DNA of 45,371 bases from Candidatus Omnitrophota bacterium (GTDB taxonomy: Bacteria; Hinthialibacterota; Hinthialibacteria; Hinthialibacterales; Hinthialibacteraceae): contig QZKN01000060.1 in assembly GCA_003598175.1 (NCBI GenBank), forward strand, positions 1-45,371, read 5' to 3'. Below, piece after piece: positions 1 to 8,682 of this stretch (within the stretch, counting starts at the first letter, position 1; every line of letters starts with the position of its first letter). Under the pieces are notes generated by a model. It was given only the letters and a program-made list of their open reading frames with translations. It was not told where the DNA came from and searched no databases. The translations under genes and the position numbers were made by a program.

Positions 1-104
1 CATGATATCCGATGCGATAAGTACCCTTTACAAATTTCTCCGCCTATTGTCTGATAAAGCATCATTTGTTGAGCAAAAATCAAAGAGAGAAGGAGTAATG
101 AAAA

Positions 105-1553
105 ATGAGAACGATCGCGATTTCAACCATCGTGATGTCTTTCGCCGCTTTATTTTGCGCCGTCATGACAACGCAGGCGGCCATGACGTTATCGCCGGGC
201 ATCTATGCGGCAGAGGATCTGACCGCCGACGCCGAATCGGTAACGTTGACGTCCTACGGGACGGATGATTTTGATGAAGCCACGTACCGCAAAGCTACGA
301 ATGAGACGTTCAATCTCGAAGTGTACGAGCTTTCGCCCGGGCTATATCGTTTCGTCAGCAATCCGGCGGCAAAAACGGATCCGGCGGCCATGAATGGCGA
401 CATCGGCGCGGTCAATATTTCCAATCTCGTCGCGGATTCGGGCGCGGACGGCGTTTTGATTCGCGGCATGGGACGGTATCCCGGCGAAACCGCGATCAGT
501 TTCGGCCTGATCAACGTATATCCGGAAGTACCGAAAGGTGCGGACGGCTCCGTGGATTTCGACAAGGCGGCGGTGGAAATCGGCTATCAATTTTATACCG
601 GCCGGCGGTATTTCAACGTCGACGGCGTGATTGCGGCGTTTGAAAACGTGGCGATCGGCGATCACGCCAATAACAACGTCGGCGTAGTGCATACTTACGC
701 CGGCGGCCGCACGTTTATGAAGGATGTTTGGATCTATAACGTGTATGACGGGATCTTTTTCGACGACGCGGCCGACGGCTATTTCGTCAATTGCATTCTC
801 CACCAGACCTACCAGCCGTGGAATGATTTCGCCCTGGCGCAGGCGGATGGCTATTGGACGGACGAATGGAACGCCCTGGTGCAGCCGGACGGCATGGGTG
901 GAACCGCTTATGCGGACGGTTTGGGATTCAGCGTCAGCGAATATCCGCAGCTTGCGGGCGTCACACTGGGCAATAACGTCGCCAATGGCTGGAATATCAA
1001 CCTGATTGAGACGGAAGGGGCGGATCCGCAAAATGTGTACATGAAAAATTGTACATTGGTCAAGCATCAAATCCGCGATTCGAACCGGCTGTGGCGACAC
1101 AACGCCGGCGGCGGCGCGGGCGCATTCGTCTTGATCGAGGATTGCATGATCCTCAGCGTCGATTCGGCAATCAACGTGATTCGCATCGACGTGGATGACC
1201 CGGATATTTTCGGTAGCATGTTCAATACGAAATTCTGGAATTACGCGACGGAAAATGCGCAAGTGACCGGCGTCACGTCAATGAATTGGAACGTCGATCC
1301 CGCCAACCAGGGTTCGCTGGATAGCGCGAAAGTCGACATCGCCACGCCGGGCGGGCTTAACGTGGCCGACGTTTCCACCCTATTCCGAGTGGACGGACGA
1401 AACCTGACGAATTTCATGTCCGGAGCGGTGGAATTGACGCTTGCCAGCGACGGCGGGCAGGTGGGGTATCGGCTGCCGGCCACGGCTCCCGTCGGCCCGT
1501 TGCCGGTGACGAGTGGTGAATCCGCGCCTATTGCTGTTTGGGAACTATATTAA
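105..1553 (+). CDS. Secreted protein, probable parallel beta-helix fold
   Basis: The protein of 482 residues begins with a clear Sec signal peptide (MRT, a hydrophobic stretch, then a TQAA cleavage region near residue 25). From about residue 175 to 385 there are short strands ending in Asn/Asp/Gly turns, with phrases such as ENVAIGDHANN, MKDVWIYNVYDG, YFVNCILHQ and VYMKNCTLVKH. This is the look of a pectate-lyase-like right-handed beta-helix. No catalytic residues of a known polysaccharide lyase or hydrolase are recognisable, so substrate and activity are unknown. The start at 105 is preferred over an out-of-frame ATG at 98, because the GGAG at 92-95 is correctly spaced only for 105. It is convergent with elbB. 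An export role is well supported; the fold is inference. Confidence 0.8.
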   Translation: MRTIAISTIVMSFAALFCAVMTTQAAMTLSPGIYAAEDLTADAESVTLTSYGTDDFDEATYRKATNETFNLEVYELSPGLYRFVSNPAAKTDPAAMNGDIGAVNISNLVADSGADGVLIRGMGRYPGETAISFGLINVYPEVPKGADGSVDFDKAAVEIGYQFYTGRRYFNVDGVIAAFENVAIGDHANNNVGVVHTYAGGRTFMKDVWIYNVYDGIFFDDAADGYFVNCILHQTYQPWNDFALAQADGYWTDEWNALVQPDGMGGTAYADGLGFSVSEYPQLAGVTLGNNVANGWNINLIETEGADPQNVYMKNCTLVKHQIRDSNRLWRHNAGGGAGAFVLIEDCMILSVDSAINVIRIDVDDPDIFGSMFNTKFWNYATENAQVTGVTSMNWNVDPANQGSLDSAKVDIATPGGLNVADVSTLFRVDGRNLTNFMSGAVELTLASDGGQVGYRLPATAPVGPLPVTSGESAPIAVWELY

Positions 1554-1654
1554 ACTTTACTAATTGCGTAAATATATAACGTAATTATTGTAGTTTATCA
1601 ACCTTGTTTGCATTGAAGTGTACCTCATTTTCAAACCAATGGGTTGGATGAAAC

Positions 1655-2320
1655 CTACGCCATTTCCAACACTTTTTTAACCAATTTTTCGATTCCCTGC
1701 GCCACTTTGGAGATTGTGGGTCCCAACATGTATGCCGGTGTGGTGACAATCTTGTTTTTGGCATCCACGACGACGTCGCTGACGGACGCCGCCTGGTTCG
1801 TCGCTCCCATTTCCCGCAAAGCGCCGGCGGTGGCGGCGTCGGTTCCGATCGTTACGGTCGGAGAAACTCCCGCTTCGCCTTTGAACGCGCGCGCGACCAA
1901 CGCCGGAGCGATACAGATGGCGCCAATGACTTTTCCTTTGGCGTGGGCGTCGTGAATGATGCGCGCGACATCGGGATCGATTTCACATGCAGGACCCGCA
2001 ACGGCAAAATTGCAGAGATTCTTCGCCGCGCCGAAACCGCCGGGGAAAATCACCGCATCCAATTGGTCGAGATTCATTTTCGCCAGCGGCGCGATTTCCC
2101 CTCGCGCAATTCGCGCCGATTCGGTCAGAACGTTGCGGGTTTCTTCTGCTTGTGGTTGCTTGGTGTAATGGTTGACGACGTGCATTTGCGGTTTGTCAGG
2201 AGCGAAACAGCGGATTTCCGCTCCATGCTGATCGAGATACAACAGCGTCAGCACGGCTTCGTGAATTTCGGAGCCGTCGAAAACGCCGCAGCCGGAAAGA
2301 ACCACTCCTACGCGTTTCAT
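1655..2320 (-). CDS. elbB: ElbB-like DJ-1/PfpI superfamily glyoxalase
   Basis: This 221-residue protein matches the ElbB (isoprenoid biosynthesis protein with amidotransferase-like domain) family in length and order of motifs. They are the N-terminal VGVVLSGCGVFDGSEIHE, the FPGGFGAAKNL segment near residue 92-102, and the nucleophile elbow GAICIAPAL with Cys136. Glu18 corresponds to the acidic residue that activates the cysteine in this superfamily. E. coli ElbB has reported glyoxalase III-like activity; its physiological substrate is unsettled. The start is supported by AAAGGAG upstream of the ATG. The gene is monocistronic and cytoplasmic (no signal peptide). Confidence 0.92.
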   Translation of the reverse strand: MKRVGVVLSGCGVFDGSEIHEAVLTLLYLDQHGAEIRCFAPDKPQMHVVNHYTKQPQAEETRNVLTESARIARGEIAPLAKMNLDQLDAVIFPGGFGAAKNLCNFAVAGPACEIDPDVARIIHDAHAKGKVIGAICIAPALVARAFKGEAGVSPTVTIGTDAATAGALREMGATNQAASVSDVVVDAKNKIVTTPAYMLGPTISKVAQGIEKLVKKVLEMA

Positions 2321-2500
2321 GATACCATATCTCCTTTCCTGATTTCACAAATAGTAATCTATCGCCAGCCATAATTCCAGTATCGTTTCACGACGATTTG
2401 GTTCTCACATAATCTCTTCCATCAGACTACTTTTCGTTTTCCAAATTCAGAGTTGAGTGGAAATAGCGCTAATTGATGTAGGCGTTATTCACATAACGGT

Positions 2501-2743
2501 TTACCCGACAATCGGTAGACTTTCCAGGTAGAGTGTGTCATAGCTCAAATCCAACTCGCCGGGCCATTCTACCGAACCGGCTACCACCCGCGCCGCCCGG
2601 AAGTCGGCGCGGTTTTGAAGGCGAACAAATACACCATGCTGAAGATAAGGTTTTGCATCGAATAACCGGCGTTCACCGTTTTCAAATACCACCTCAAGTT
2701 GGAAATCTTCCAGCGGGCGGATGTGCTTGACATAGGGATTCAT
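2501..2743 (-). CDS. DUF2442 domain protein
   Basis: This 80-residue protein has the DUF2442 layout: an N-terminal V-x-P-L-x-D-F-x-L strand pair (HIRPLEDFQLEVVFENGE), a middle F-D-x-K-P-Y-L segment, and a closing W-P-x-x-x-D-L-x-x-D-x-L-Y motif. DUF2442 proteins are small and often encoded beside DUF4160 proteins in what look like toxin-antitoxin-like pairs. That partner lies directly upstream here, with about 10 bases between the frames. Function is not established for the family; a regulatory or antitoxin role is inference. No strong ribosome binding site precedes the ATG, which fits translation coupled to the upstream gene. Confidence 0.8.
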   Translation of the reverse strand: MNPYVKHIRPLEDFQLEVVFENGERRLFDAKPYLQHGVFVRLQNRADFRAARVVAGSVEWPGELDLSYDTLYLESLPIVG

Positions 2744-2753
2744 AGGGGATCTC

Positions 2754-3023
2754 TTATTTCAATGGTTCAATCTTGAATAGTTCTTCACCATTCACGGCCA
2801 GTTGCCAATCGGCCAATAATTCCTCTCGATGTATTTCAATCCATGCCTGTACCAGTCGAGTTTTTCCAGGCGGCAGGTTGCCTGCTAACACTTCCGTATT
2901 ATCGATTGCAAAAACAGCTCGATTTTCGGCGTATTCGGCGCGTACATGAGGCGTGTGATGCTGCTTTTCATCGTAAAAATACATACGAATTACGATTCCA
3001 TAGAACATGGATAAAATCGGCAT
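2754..3023 (-). CDS. DUF4160 domain protein, partner of DUF2442
   Basis: This protein of 89 residues starts with MPILSMFYGIVIRMY and continues with the DUF4160 hallmark F-x-x-E-K-x-H-H-x-P-H-x-H/R-A-x-Y (here YDEKQHHTPHVRAEYAE). The end has the usual W...H-x-E-E-L-x-x-x-W segment. A longer in-frame start exists at 3065, but the ATG at 3023 is preceded by a well-placed AGGAGA, and the extra 14 residues do not resemble the family. It is encoded just upstream of the DUF2442 gene on the same strand, a recurrent pairing. Whether the pair is a toxin-antitoxin module is unproven. Cytoplasmic. Confidence 0.8.
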   Translation of the reverse strand: MPILSMFYGIVIRMYFYDEKQHHTPHVRAEYAENRAVFAIDNTEVLAGNLPPGKTRLVQAWIEIHREELLADWQLAVNGEELFKIEPLK

Positions 3024-3164
3024 GGGTGTTTCTCCTGAAACCTTGGATGTCAATAATACATTCACCTGTTTTCAAAATTATTGTGAAAAACCCGTGACCT
3101 ATGATACCTTTTTCACGTATGATAACCAATACGATTTGTTGCTGGGAGAGGAGAAAACGAACTC

Positions 3165-4871
3165 ATGGCAAGAATAAAAATGGTGGGCGCCATACTTTTA
3201 TTTTTATGGGTTGTTCCAGCCGTACTTTCGGCGCAGACGCAAAATGTGATGGTGTTCGATCATCCTTCCGACACGTCCGGCGATTTGACCGGCCAAACCG
3301 ATTTCGATCCCGAAAATGAACGGAATTTGACGATCTCCTGGTCGGATTCAACGGGAAATGCGACGGACTGGCATGTATATGTCCGGGAGGGAGTGGGAGG
3401 ATACCAATATCTTGGACGAACCGGAAATGGCACAATCACTCGATTGAATTGGTTTGCCGGAGCGCCCCTTATTTCTTCCACTTTTGCCGACGGCCCTCAA
3501 TATGGAGATTTATATTCGTTTCGTGTGTTCCGGCTGGATGGCCAACTCGGCGCGGATGATATTTTCGATCAGCCCGGATATGTCGGTTTCCGTGCAGAGG
3601 GAGGGAATCCCGTTTCACTTGCTCCTCCCCCGTTGCCCAATCCGCAAAATCGGGTAGTTGGCATCTATGACAATCCACTCGATGTGGTGGATATCAACGC
3701 CATAGGTTTTGATACGGATGAAGCCAATTCCCGCGCGCTGCAAATTGCCTGGAATTTTGGAATCGACGCTTCGACTGTATGGGATTATCACCTCCAGATC
3801 AGCGTGGACGACGGCCCTTATCAGTTTCTTGGACAAACGTACAGCGGTTCGATATCCTGGTTTTGGTGGAGTCCTGCTCAGGATTTTAAAACAGCTGCCG
3901 CATTCGCGGATGGACCACAGAATGGAAAACGATATCGTTTTCGGGTGGTGATGATTCCCTTTACCGGTGATAACGATGCGCTGATCAGCCCCGTCATCAC
4001 GTATTCCGTTGCCTACGAATCGACGCCTACGCCAACCTTGATCCCCACTCCCATTCATACACCCACACCAACCCCTACGCCGAACCAGGGACCGCTGGGT
4101 GAAATGATGATCGTTGAATTGCCGGATTTGGATCCGCAAGCCAGGAAACTTGAAATGGTTTTACTTCCGGCAGGAAGCTTCGAAATGGGGAGTCCGGAGG
4201 AAATGTCCGCGCGGGGAGAGGATGAAAGTCCGCAACATCGCGTCACATTCACACGTAAGTTCTTTCTGTCGCGATATGAAATCACCCAGGCGCAATGGCA
4301 AGCCGTCATGGGAACCAATCCGGCTTTCTTTAAAGAGGGCAATCGACCGGTGGAAAAGGTTTCGTGGTACGACTGTATTTATTTTTGCAATACGTTGAGC
4401 TTACTGACCAATCGGTTTCCGGTCTATGATGAATCCGATTTTTCCATCCATCTTTCTGCCAACGGTTTTCGCCTTCCGACGGAAGCGGAATGGGAATATG
4501 CGTGCCGCGCGGGGACAACCACGCACCATCATTGGGAAAACATGGCAGCGGATTCCGGAATGGAGGATCATGTATGGTACGGAAACAACGCAGAAACGCA
4601 AACGCATCCGGTCGGCCTTAAATTACCCAATCCCTGGGGAATCCATGATATCAACGGGAACGTATGGGAATGGTGCTCGAATTGGTATGGGCCTTATTCC
4701 GCCGAGGAACAGATTGATCCGACCGGTCCGGAAATCGGCGCACAACGTTGCGTACGCGGCGGAGGATGGGAATCCGATGCGTTCGAAATCCGGTCGGCAT
4801 GGCGGGAAAAACTGGAACCGGGCGAGACATTCGGGAATCTTGGTTTGCGGATCGTGTTGCCGATGGATTAA
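3165..4871 (+). CDS. Secreted two-repeat beta domain fused to SUMF/FGE-like domain
   Basis: The 568-residue protein has a signal peptide (cleavage near the AQT at 23-25) and two related beta-rich modules at about 24-160 and 160-285. A Thr-Pro linker at about 286-306 joins these to a C-terminal SUMF1/formylglycine-generating-enzyme-like domain (318-568). SUMF motifs are clear: MVLLPAGSFEMGS, EITQAQWQAVMG, FRLPTEAEWEYACRAG, DINGNVWEWCSNW and NLGLR near the end. However, the two closely spaced active-site cysteines of true FGE are absent between RGGGW and NLGLR, so sulfatase activation is unlikely. Many secreted SUMF-like domains are binding or non-FGE enzymes. The N-terminal modules are strongly similar to the C-terminus of the convergent 5250-7211 gene. 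GGAGAGGAG precedes the start. Confidence 0.88.
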   Translation: MARIKMVGAILLFLWVVPAVLSAQTQNVMVFDHPSDTSGDLTGQTDFDPENERNLTISWSDSTGNATDWHVYVREGVGGYQYLGRTGNGTITRLNWFAGAPLISSTFADGPQYGDLYSFRVFRLDGQLGADDIFDQPGYVGFRAEGGNPVSLAPPPLPNPQNRVVGIYDNPLDVVDINAIGFDTDEANSRALQIAWNFGIDASTVWDYHLQISVDDGPYQFLGQTYSGSISWFWWSPAQDFKTAAAFADGPQNGKRYRFRVVMIPFTGDNDALISPVITYSVAYESTPTPTLIPTPIHTPTPTPTPNQGPLGEMMIVELPDLDPQARKLEMVLLPAGSFEMGSPEEMSARGEDESPQHRVTFTRKFFLSRYEITQAQWQAVMGTNPAFFKEGNRPVEKVSWYDCIYFCNTLSLLTNRFPVYDESDFSIHLSANGFRLPTEAEWEYACRAGTTTHHHWENMAADSGMEDHVWYGNNAETQTHPVGLKLPNPWGIHDINGNVWEWCSNWYGPYSAEEQIDPTGPEIGAQRCVRGGGWESDAFEIRSAWREKLEPGETFGNLGLRIVLPMD

Positions 4872-4921
4872 TCGCTCTGCAACCAATGTTCTTACTATTC
4901 AAGATGAATAAACCTGCCGTT

Positions 4922-5066
4922 CACAAATGACGCTCCTCATCCACACTTTTATGCAGAACACGAATAATTTCGATGCCGGCGTCCGTCAGGTTTTTCTTTG
5001 ATGAAATATTCCCAATATTTCCCCAGGCTTAAACTCGTTGTTGCCATCGGAGAACCTCGATTCCAT
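4922..5066 (-). pseudogene. Decayed ParE/RelE-superfamily toxin remnant
   Basis: In one minus-strand frame the segment from 5066 reads MESRFSDGNNEFKPGE followed by LGIFHQRKT and a stop at 4986. In another frame, overlapping that stop, it continues as LTDAGIEIIRVLHKSVDEER to a stop at 4922. Joined across a frameshift, this gives the C-terminal half of a ParE/RelE-type toxin: the N-E-x-x-P-G region, an I-F-x-x strand, then the highly typical D-x-G-I-E-I-x-R-V-L-H ending. The N-terminal half of the toxin and any antitoxin are missing. This is seen in the translation; the family assignment rests on the C-terminal motif. Confidence 0.6.
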
Positions 5067-5221
5067 GTTATTCATAATTATTATATATGAATATTCAAGA
5101 TACACAAGAAGAAATAGGATGGATTGATCCGGTATATTATTAATCTTGAAAGCAGGATTTATGATGTTCCTATAACACAAAAATCGAATCGCCGGAAACG
5201 TATGGAAATCATGGCTTTATG

Positions 5222-5243
5222 GGTGGTTTTGCCGAAAACCGCC
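5222..5243 (-). terminator. Hairpin downstream of the cohesin-like gene
   Basis: On the minus strand a 9-base stem with one G-T type mismatch (GGCGGTTTT / AAAACCACC) and a 4-base loop begins 6 bases past the TAG stop at 5250. There is no long U-tract, so it is a hairpin-type transcript end rather than a textbook intrinsic terminator. Confidence 0.45.
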
Positions 5244-5249
5244 TAACAA

Positions 5250-7211
5250 CTATCGTAAGCTAACCGCATACGTTAATACTCCGCTTTTTAAATTCGAGCG
5301 ACCTCCCGATAAGGGCAAAAGCGCGACCATGAATTGGTAAGTGTGGCCGTCTTGCGGACCGTTTGCATAACTCGTGTTTGTTCGAAAAGTATTTTGGGGA
5401 GACCAACGGAAATAATTGATCCGGCCGGTATAGGTTTGGCCGAGAAAATCGAAGGCTCCGCCATCGACGCTTACCAAAACGTGGTAATCATTCACGCTGG
5501 CGGGATCGCGTCCAAAATTCCAGGCGATCTGAATTGCCCGGGAAGAAGGCGGATCGACATCCGAGCCGGTTGATCCCATCGGCGCGAGATCGTCGCCGCC
5601 CAGAATATCGTCGTATATGACAATTCGATTGGATGTTAAGTTGGGAATTTCCGGTAAATCCGGTGAAACCGGATTCCCACCTTCCAGGTTGAAACCCACT
5701 GGCGCGGACGCCTCGAAAAAATCATCCGGTCCAAGCAACCCGTCGATACGGATGACGCGAAACAGGTAGACGGAATTGAAATCGGGTCCGTTGATAAAAT
5801 CATCATCAATAAAATTTCCCCCCGCATACCAATGAAAACGGGTTGCCGCGCCATCACCGGTGCGTCCGAGAAATTTCATTCCTCCCAGTCCATAACGCAT
5901 ATAAATATGCCAGTCGGTGGCATTACCGCGTTCCATGTTCCATGCAATGGTCAGGTTGCGGTGATCGATTGCGTCGAAGTCGGTTTGGCCGGTCAGGTCG
6001 CCGGACGTATCCTCCGCGTTGTCGTAGATGAATATGCTTTGATTTTGAAATGGCGTCGGAGTTGGCGAAAATAAAGGTTTTACGAAGGTGGGGATGGGAG
6101 TTTGTGTTGCGGTAGGTGTGAACGCTGGCGGCGTCGGTGGTGCAACCGTGGCGGTTGCAATCGGATTGCCATTTTCAACCACTTCAATCCACCCCGTAAT
6201 CGCTCTCGCTCCGGCGATATCATCGAGAAAATTTTCCGGCGTAATCGGATACTGTCCCAATGCCGTGGCTTGAATGGTAAATATCACTTTGAACAATACA
6301 GCATTCCCTTCAATTCCTCCCGCCGAACCGGCAAAACCGGAAATAACCACACGATCCGTGAGCGGAACGCCGACAACGGATGAAAAATTTTCCGTTGCTG
6401 TTCCTGCTCGATCAATATGGATAAACTGAATTTGATTCACATCAAATCGAAGTTCCAATGAAAATGCGCGAATATCCATTCCGTTTGCGATATGAATTGG
6501 TAAAGAGAGAGTATCCCCGGTTTTGCCGGCGACAACACCCACTTGAATCGTGGAGGAAGAAGCGGGAAGTGAAGTGGGAGAAGAAGTCCGAGTTGGAATG
6601 GGCGTAGGCGTTGGCGTAGAGGTTGAGGTGGGAGTCATGGACGGTATTCGTGTGGGAGTCGGCGTCGATGTCCGTGTGAAGGTCGTAGTCGGTGGGATAG
6701 CTTCGTTGACCATAATCGATCCCGAAATCGCTTGTGCGCCGGCGATATCGTCGAGAAAATTTTCCGGAATGATCGAAATCAAGCCGGAGGCGGACGAACT
6801 AAGCTCAAAAAGGATATTCAACAATACCACGTCGCCCGTGATCGCCGCCGCCGAACCGGCAAAACCGGAAATAACGACACAATCCGTCAATGGGGCGCCA
6901 ACGACTGTGGAAAAACCTTCCGTCCCGGTTCCCGCTCTACTGATGCTTTTGTATTGAAGCAGATTGGTATTGAAACGGATATCCAACGAAAACGCACGAA
7001 TGTCGATCCCTTGCCGGACACGAACCGGAATCGACGCCGTTTCGCCGGGAATCGCTTGGATCGAACCCACTTCGATCGACGCGGCTGCGACGGGTAGGAT
7101 ATTTCCTCCGATTGAATTTATAGCGGTTGCCGATACGTACGAATTAATCGTTACAGAGAATAATACAACGATTCCAACCGATAGAAGGACTTCAAATCTT
7201 CGTTTCATCAC
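5250..7211 (-). CDS. Secreted protein with two cohesin-like domains and a two-part C-terminal beta domain
   Basis: The 653-residue protein has an N-terminal hydrophobic signal segment (about 8-28) and two cohesin-like beta-sandwiches at about 45-170 and 220-350. Each has the pattern V-G-x-x-x-G-x-x-x-x-x-P-V/I-x-x-x-x-G-x-D-I-R-A-F-S-L and each ends with P-E-N-F-L-D-D-I-A-G-A. Ser/Thr/Pro linkers follow each one (about 173-215 and 355-390). Residues 391-653 form two modules closely similar to the N-terminal half of the convergent 3165-4871 protein, for example SGDLTGQTDFD, GNATDWH and SRAIQIAWNFG. Cohesin domains bind dockerins in cellulosomes, but non-cellulosomal cohesins are widespread and no dockerin was found in this window. 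Surface or extracellular scaffolding is inferred. Confidence 0.85.
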   Translation of the reverse strand: MMKRRFEVLLSVGIVVLFSVTINSYVSATAINSIGGNILPVAAASIEVGSIQAIPGETASIPVRVRQGIDIRAFSLDIRFNTNLLQYKSISRAGTGTEGFSTVVGAPLTDCVVISGFAGSAAAITGDVVLLNILFELSSSASGLISIIPENFLDDIAGAQAISGSIMVNEAIPPTTTFTRTSTPTPTRIPSMTPTSTSTPTPTPIPTRTSSPTSLPASSSTIQVGVVAGKTGDTLSLPIHIANGMDIRAFSLELRFDVNQIQFIHIDRAGTATENFSSVVGVPLTDRVVISGFAGSAGGIEGNAVLFKVIFTIQATALGQYPITPENFLDDIAGARAITGWIEVVENGNPIATATVAPPTPPAFTPTATQTPIPTFVKPLFSPTPTPFQNQSIFIYDNAEDTSGDLTGQTDFDAIDHRNLTIAWNMERGNATDWHIYMRYGLGGMKFLGRTGDGAATRFHWYAGGNFIDDDFINGPDFNSVYLFRVIRIDGLLGPDDFFEASAPVGFNLEGGNPVSPDLPEIPNLTSNRIVIYDDILGGDDLAPMGSTGSDVDPPSSRAIQIAWNFGRDPASVNDYHVLVSVDGGAFDFLGQTYTGRINYFRWSPQNTFRTNTSYANGPQDGHTYQFMVALLPLSGGRSNLKSGVLTYAVSLR

Positions 7212-7562
7212 GGTGATTCACTCCTTGAACGTGTGTTAGTTCACAGAATGAGAGTGGAAGGCATAACATTGCATATGCATCATGAGATCAACATATTTTA
7301 TCATATTTTTGGAACTGAAACAACAAAAAAATGTATCAAAATGATAATTAATTTTACGGTACAGGGCGGGATGAGCAAAGTGTAATGAAGATGTGTTTAA
7401 CTATTTAAAACAGAATCCGACCGACCCGGCAATCATCGAACAGGTTAAAGAACAAGCTGAAAAGTCTTCGCTACATACCAATGAACGGAATCGGACACGA
7501 TTCAGGAAACCATAAACTCGATTCTCCAGGTTGTGTTTTTTATAAGGCGGCTTCTCAAACGG
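7212..7562. other. Intergenic region upstream of the cohesin-like gene
   Basis: This stretch of 351 bases is AT-rich next to the cohesin-like gene start and presumably holds its promoter. It also contains a short open stretch on the plus strand (7375-7515), described separately. No repeat or RNA gene was recognised. Confidence 0.4.
7375..7515 (+). pseudogene. Possible gene remnant, unknown family
   Basis: An open stretch without a start codon encodes about 46 residues, including VFNYLKQNPTDPAIIEQVK, then ends at a TAA (7513-7515). The helix-forming composition and lack of stops suggest the tail of a former gene rather than random sequence. I do not recognise the family and the call is weak. 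Confidence 0.25.
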
Positions 7563-8558
7563 TTACACCGCTTTCGCCGTATGCCCCACCTGTTCGAGAA
7601 CGGAATCCAAAATGCGGTCGGCTGTCATGCCTTCCGCTTCGCCCTCGAAATTGAGAATCAGACGGTGCCGCAAGGCGGATTTGACGGAACTGCGAATGTC
7701 GTCGAAACTTACATTGAACCGTCCGTCGAGCAACGCCTTGATTTTTCCCGCCAGTATCAACGCCTGCGCGCCGCGCGGACTGGAGCCGTAACGAACGAAT
7801 TGATTCGTCATGTCGGTCGCAAACTCACTGCCCGGATGGGTGGCGAGCACGCAGCGCACCGCGTAGTCGCGTACGTGGGAGGCGATCGGCACTTCGCGGC
7901 ACAGCACTCGCATTTCTTTGACGTTTTCCTTTTGCATAACGACCTGCGGCGTGGGATCTTCACGGTCTGTCGTACGCACCAACACTTCGGTGAGTTCCTC
8001 GCGGGAAGGATATTCCACGATCAGTTTGAGCATAAACCGGTCCAGCTGCGCTTCCGGCAGCGGATACGTTCCTTCCATTTCCAGCGGATTCTGGGTAGCC
8101 AATACGACGAACGGCTGATCCAGCGTGTACGTCGTTCCCCCTACCGTCACTCGATGTTCCTGCATGGCTTCGAGCAGCGCGGATTGCGTTTTCGGCGTCG
8201 CCCGGTTCACTTCGTCGGCTAACACCATGTTGGCAAAAATCGGGCCGGATTCAAAACGGAAACGGCGGGAACCGTCTTCGCTTTGATCGATCACGTTGGT
8301 GCCGATGATATCCGCGGGCATCAGATCCGGCGTAAACTGGATCCGGGAGAATTGCAAATCCAGCGCCAGCGCCATCGTGCGCACCAACAGGGTTTTTCCC
8401 AAACCGGGCACGCCTTCCAACAACGCGTTTCCACCGGCAAAAAGACAGGTCATGGCGCCGTCGATGATGTCCTGCTGCCCCACGATCACCTTCCCGATTT
8501 CGTTCCGCAAACGAATAAAATCTTCCCGAAAATGTTCTGTTCGCTCTTCGATACTCAT
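7563..8558 (-). CDS. MoxR-family AAA+ ATPase
   Basis: Numbered from the ATG at 8558 (331 residues), this protein shows the MoxR order: Walker A GVPGLGKT at 49-56, Walker B VLADEVNRA around 112-120, sensor-1 VVLATQNP at 151-158, and the EAQLDRF motif at about 169-175. MoxR proteins are cytoplasmic chaperone-like ATPases that usually work with a von Willebrand factor A protein and a DUF58 protein on maturation of envelope or metalloprotein complexes. Those partners are not next to it here; the neighbour downstream is a secreted protein and the divergent neighbour is a membrane glycosyltransferase. A longer frame from 8630 exists, but AAGGA sits at the right distance from 8558. Confidence 0.92.
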   Translation of the reverse strand: MSIEERTEHFREDFIRLRNEIGKVIVGQQDIIDGAMTCLFAGGNALLEGVPGLGKTLLVRTMALALDLQFSRIQFTPDLMPADIIGTNVIDQSEDGSRRFRFESGPIFANMVLADEVNRATPKTQSALLEAMQEHRVTVGGTTYTLDQPFVVLATQNPLEMEGTYPLPEAQLDRFMLKLIVEYPSREELTEVLVRTTDREDPTPQVVMQKENVKEMRVLCREVPIASHVRDYAVRCVLATHPGSEFATDMTNQFVRYGSSPRGAQALILAGKIKALLDGRFNVSFDDIRSSVKSALRHRLILNFEGEAEGMTADRILDSVLEQVGHTAKAV

Positions 8559-8682
8559 CGAATTTCCTTTCCACCAACCGTTGTCATGGTACGACGGATA
8601 ACCATTCCATCGCGTCTGGTTACCTTCCATTCACTGTGATAGTAAAACTCACGACACGGGGCTATTATAAATGGTAACATAA

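Larger units (their letters stand above)
4872..5249. other. Intergenic region between two convergent secreted-protein genes
   Basis: This stretch of 378 bases lies between the stops of the SUMF-like and cohesin-like genes. It holds the ParE remnant (4922-5066) and a hairpin next to the downstream stop (5222-5243). The AT-rich part at about 5067-5220 shows no coding signal that I trust and no recognisable repeat. Confidence 0.5.

Noticed and set aside
2..268. Plus-strand open frame running from the window start
   Set aside because: It overlaps the signal-peptide region of the beta-helix-like gene in another frame and has an Arg/His-rich non-protein-like tail.
342..1262. Long minus-strand open frame opposite the beta-helix-like gene
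   Set aside because: His/Arg/Ile-rich antisense composition, while the opposite strand has a signal peptide, ribosome site and regular structure.
3165..4871. Sulfatase-activating formylglycine-generating enzyme
   Set aside because: The required cysteine pair is missing and no sulfatase gene is nearby.
8635..8653. CRP-like site TGTGA...TCACG between moxR and the GT39-like gene
   Set aside because: The half-sites are 9 bases apart instead of 6, so it does not fit the CRP consensus.
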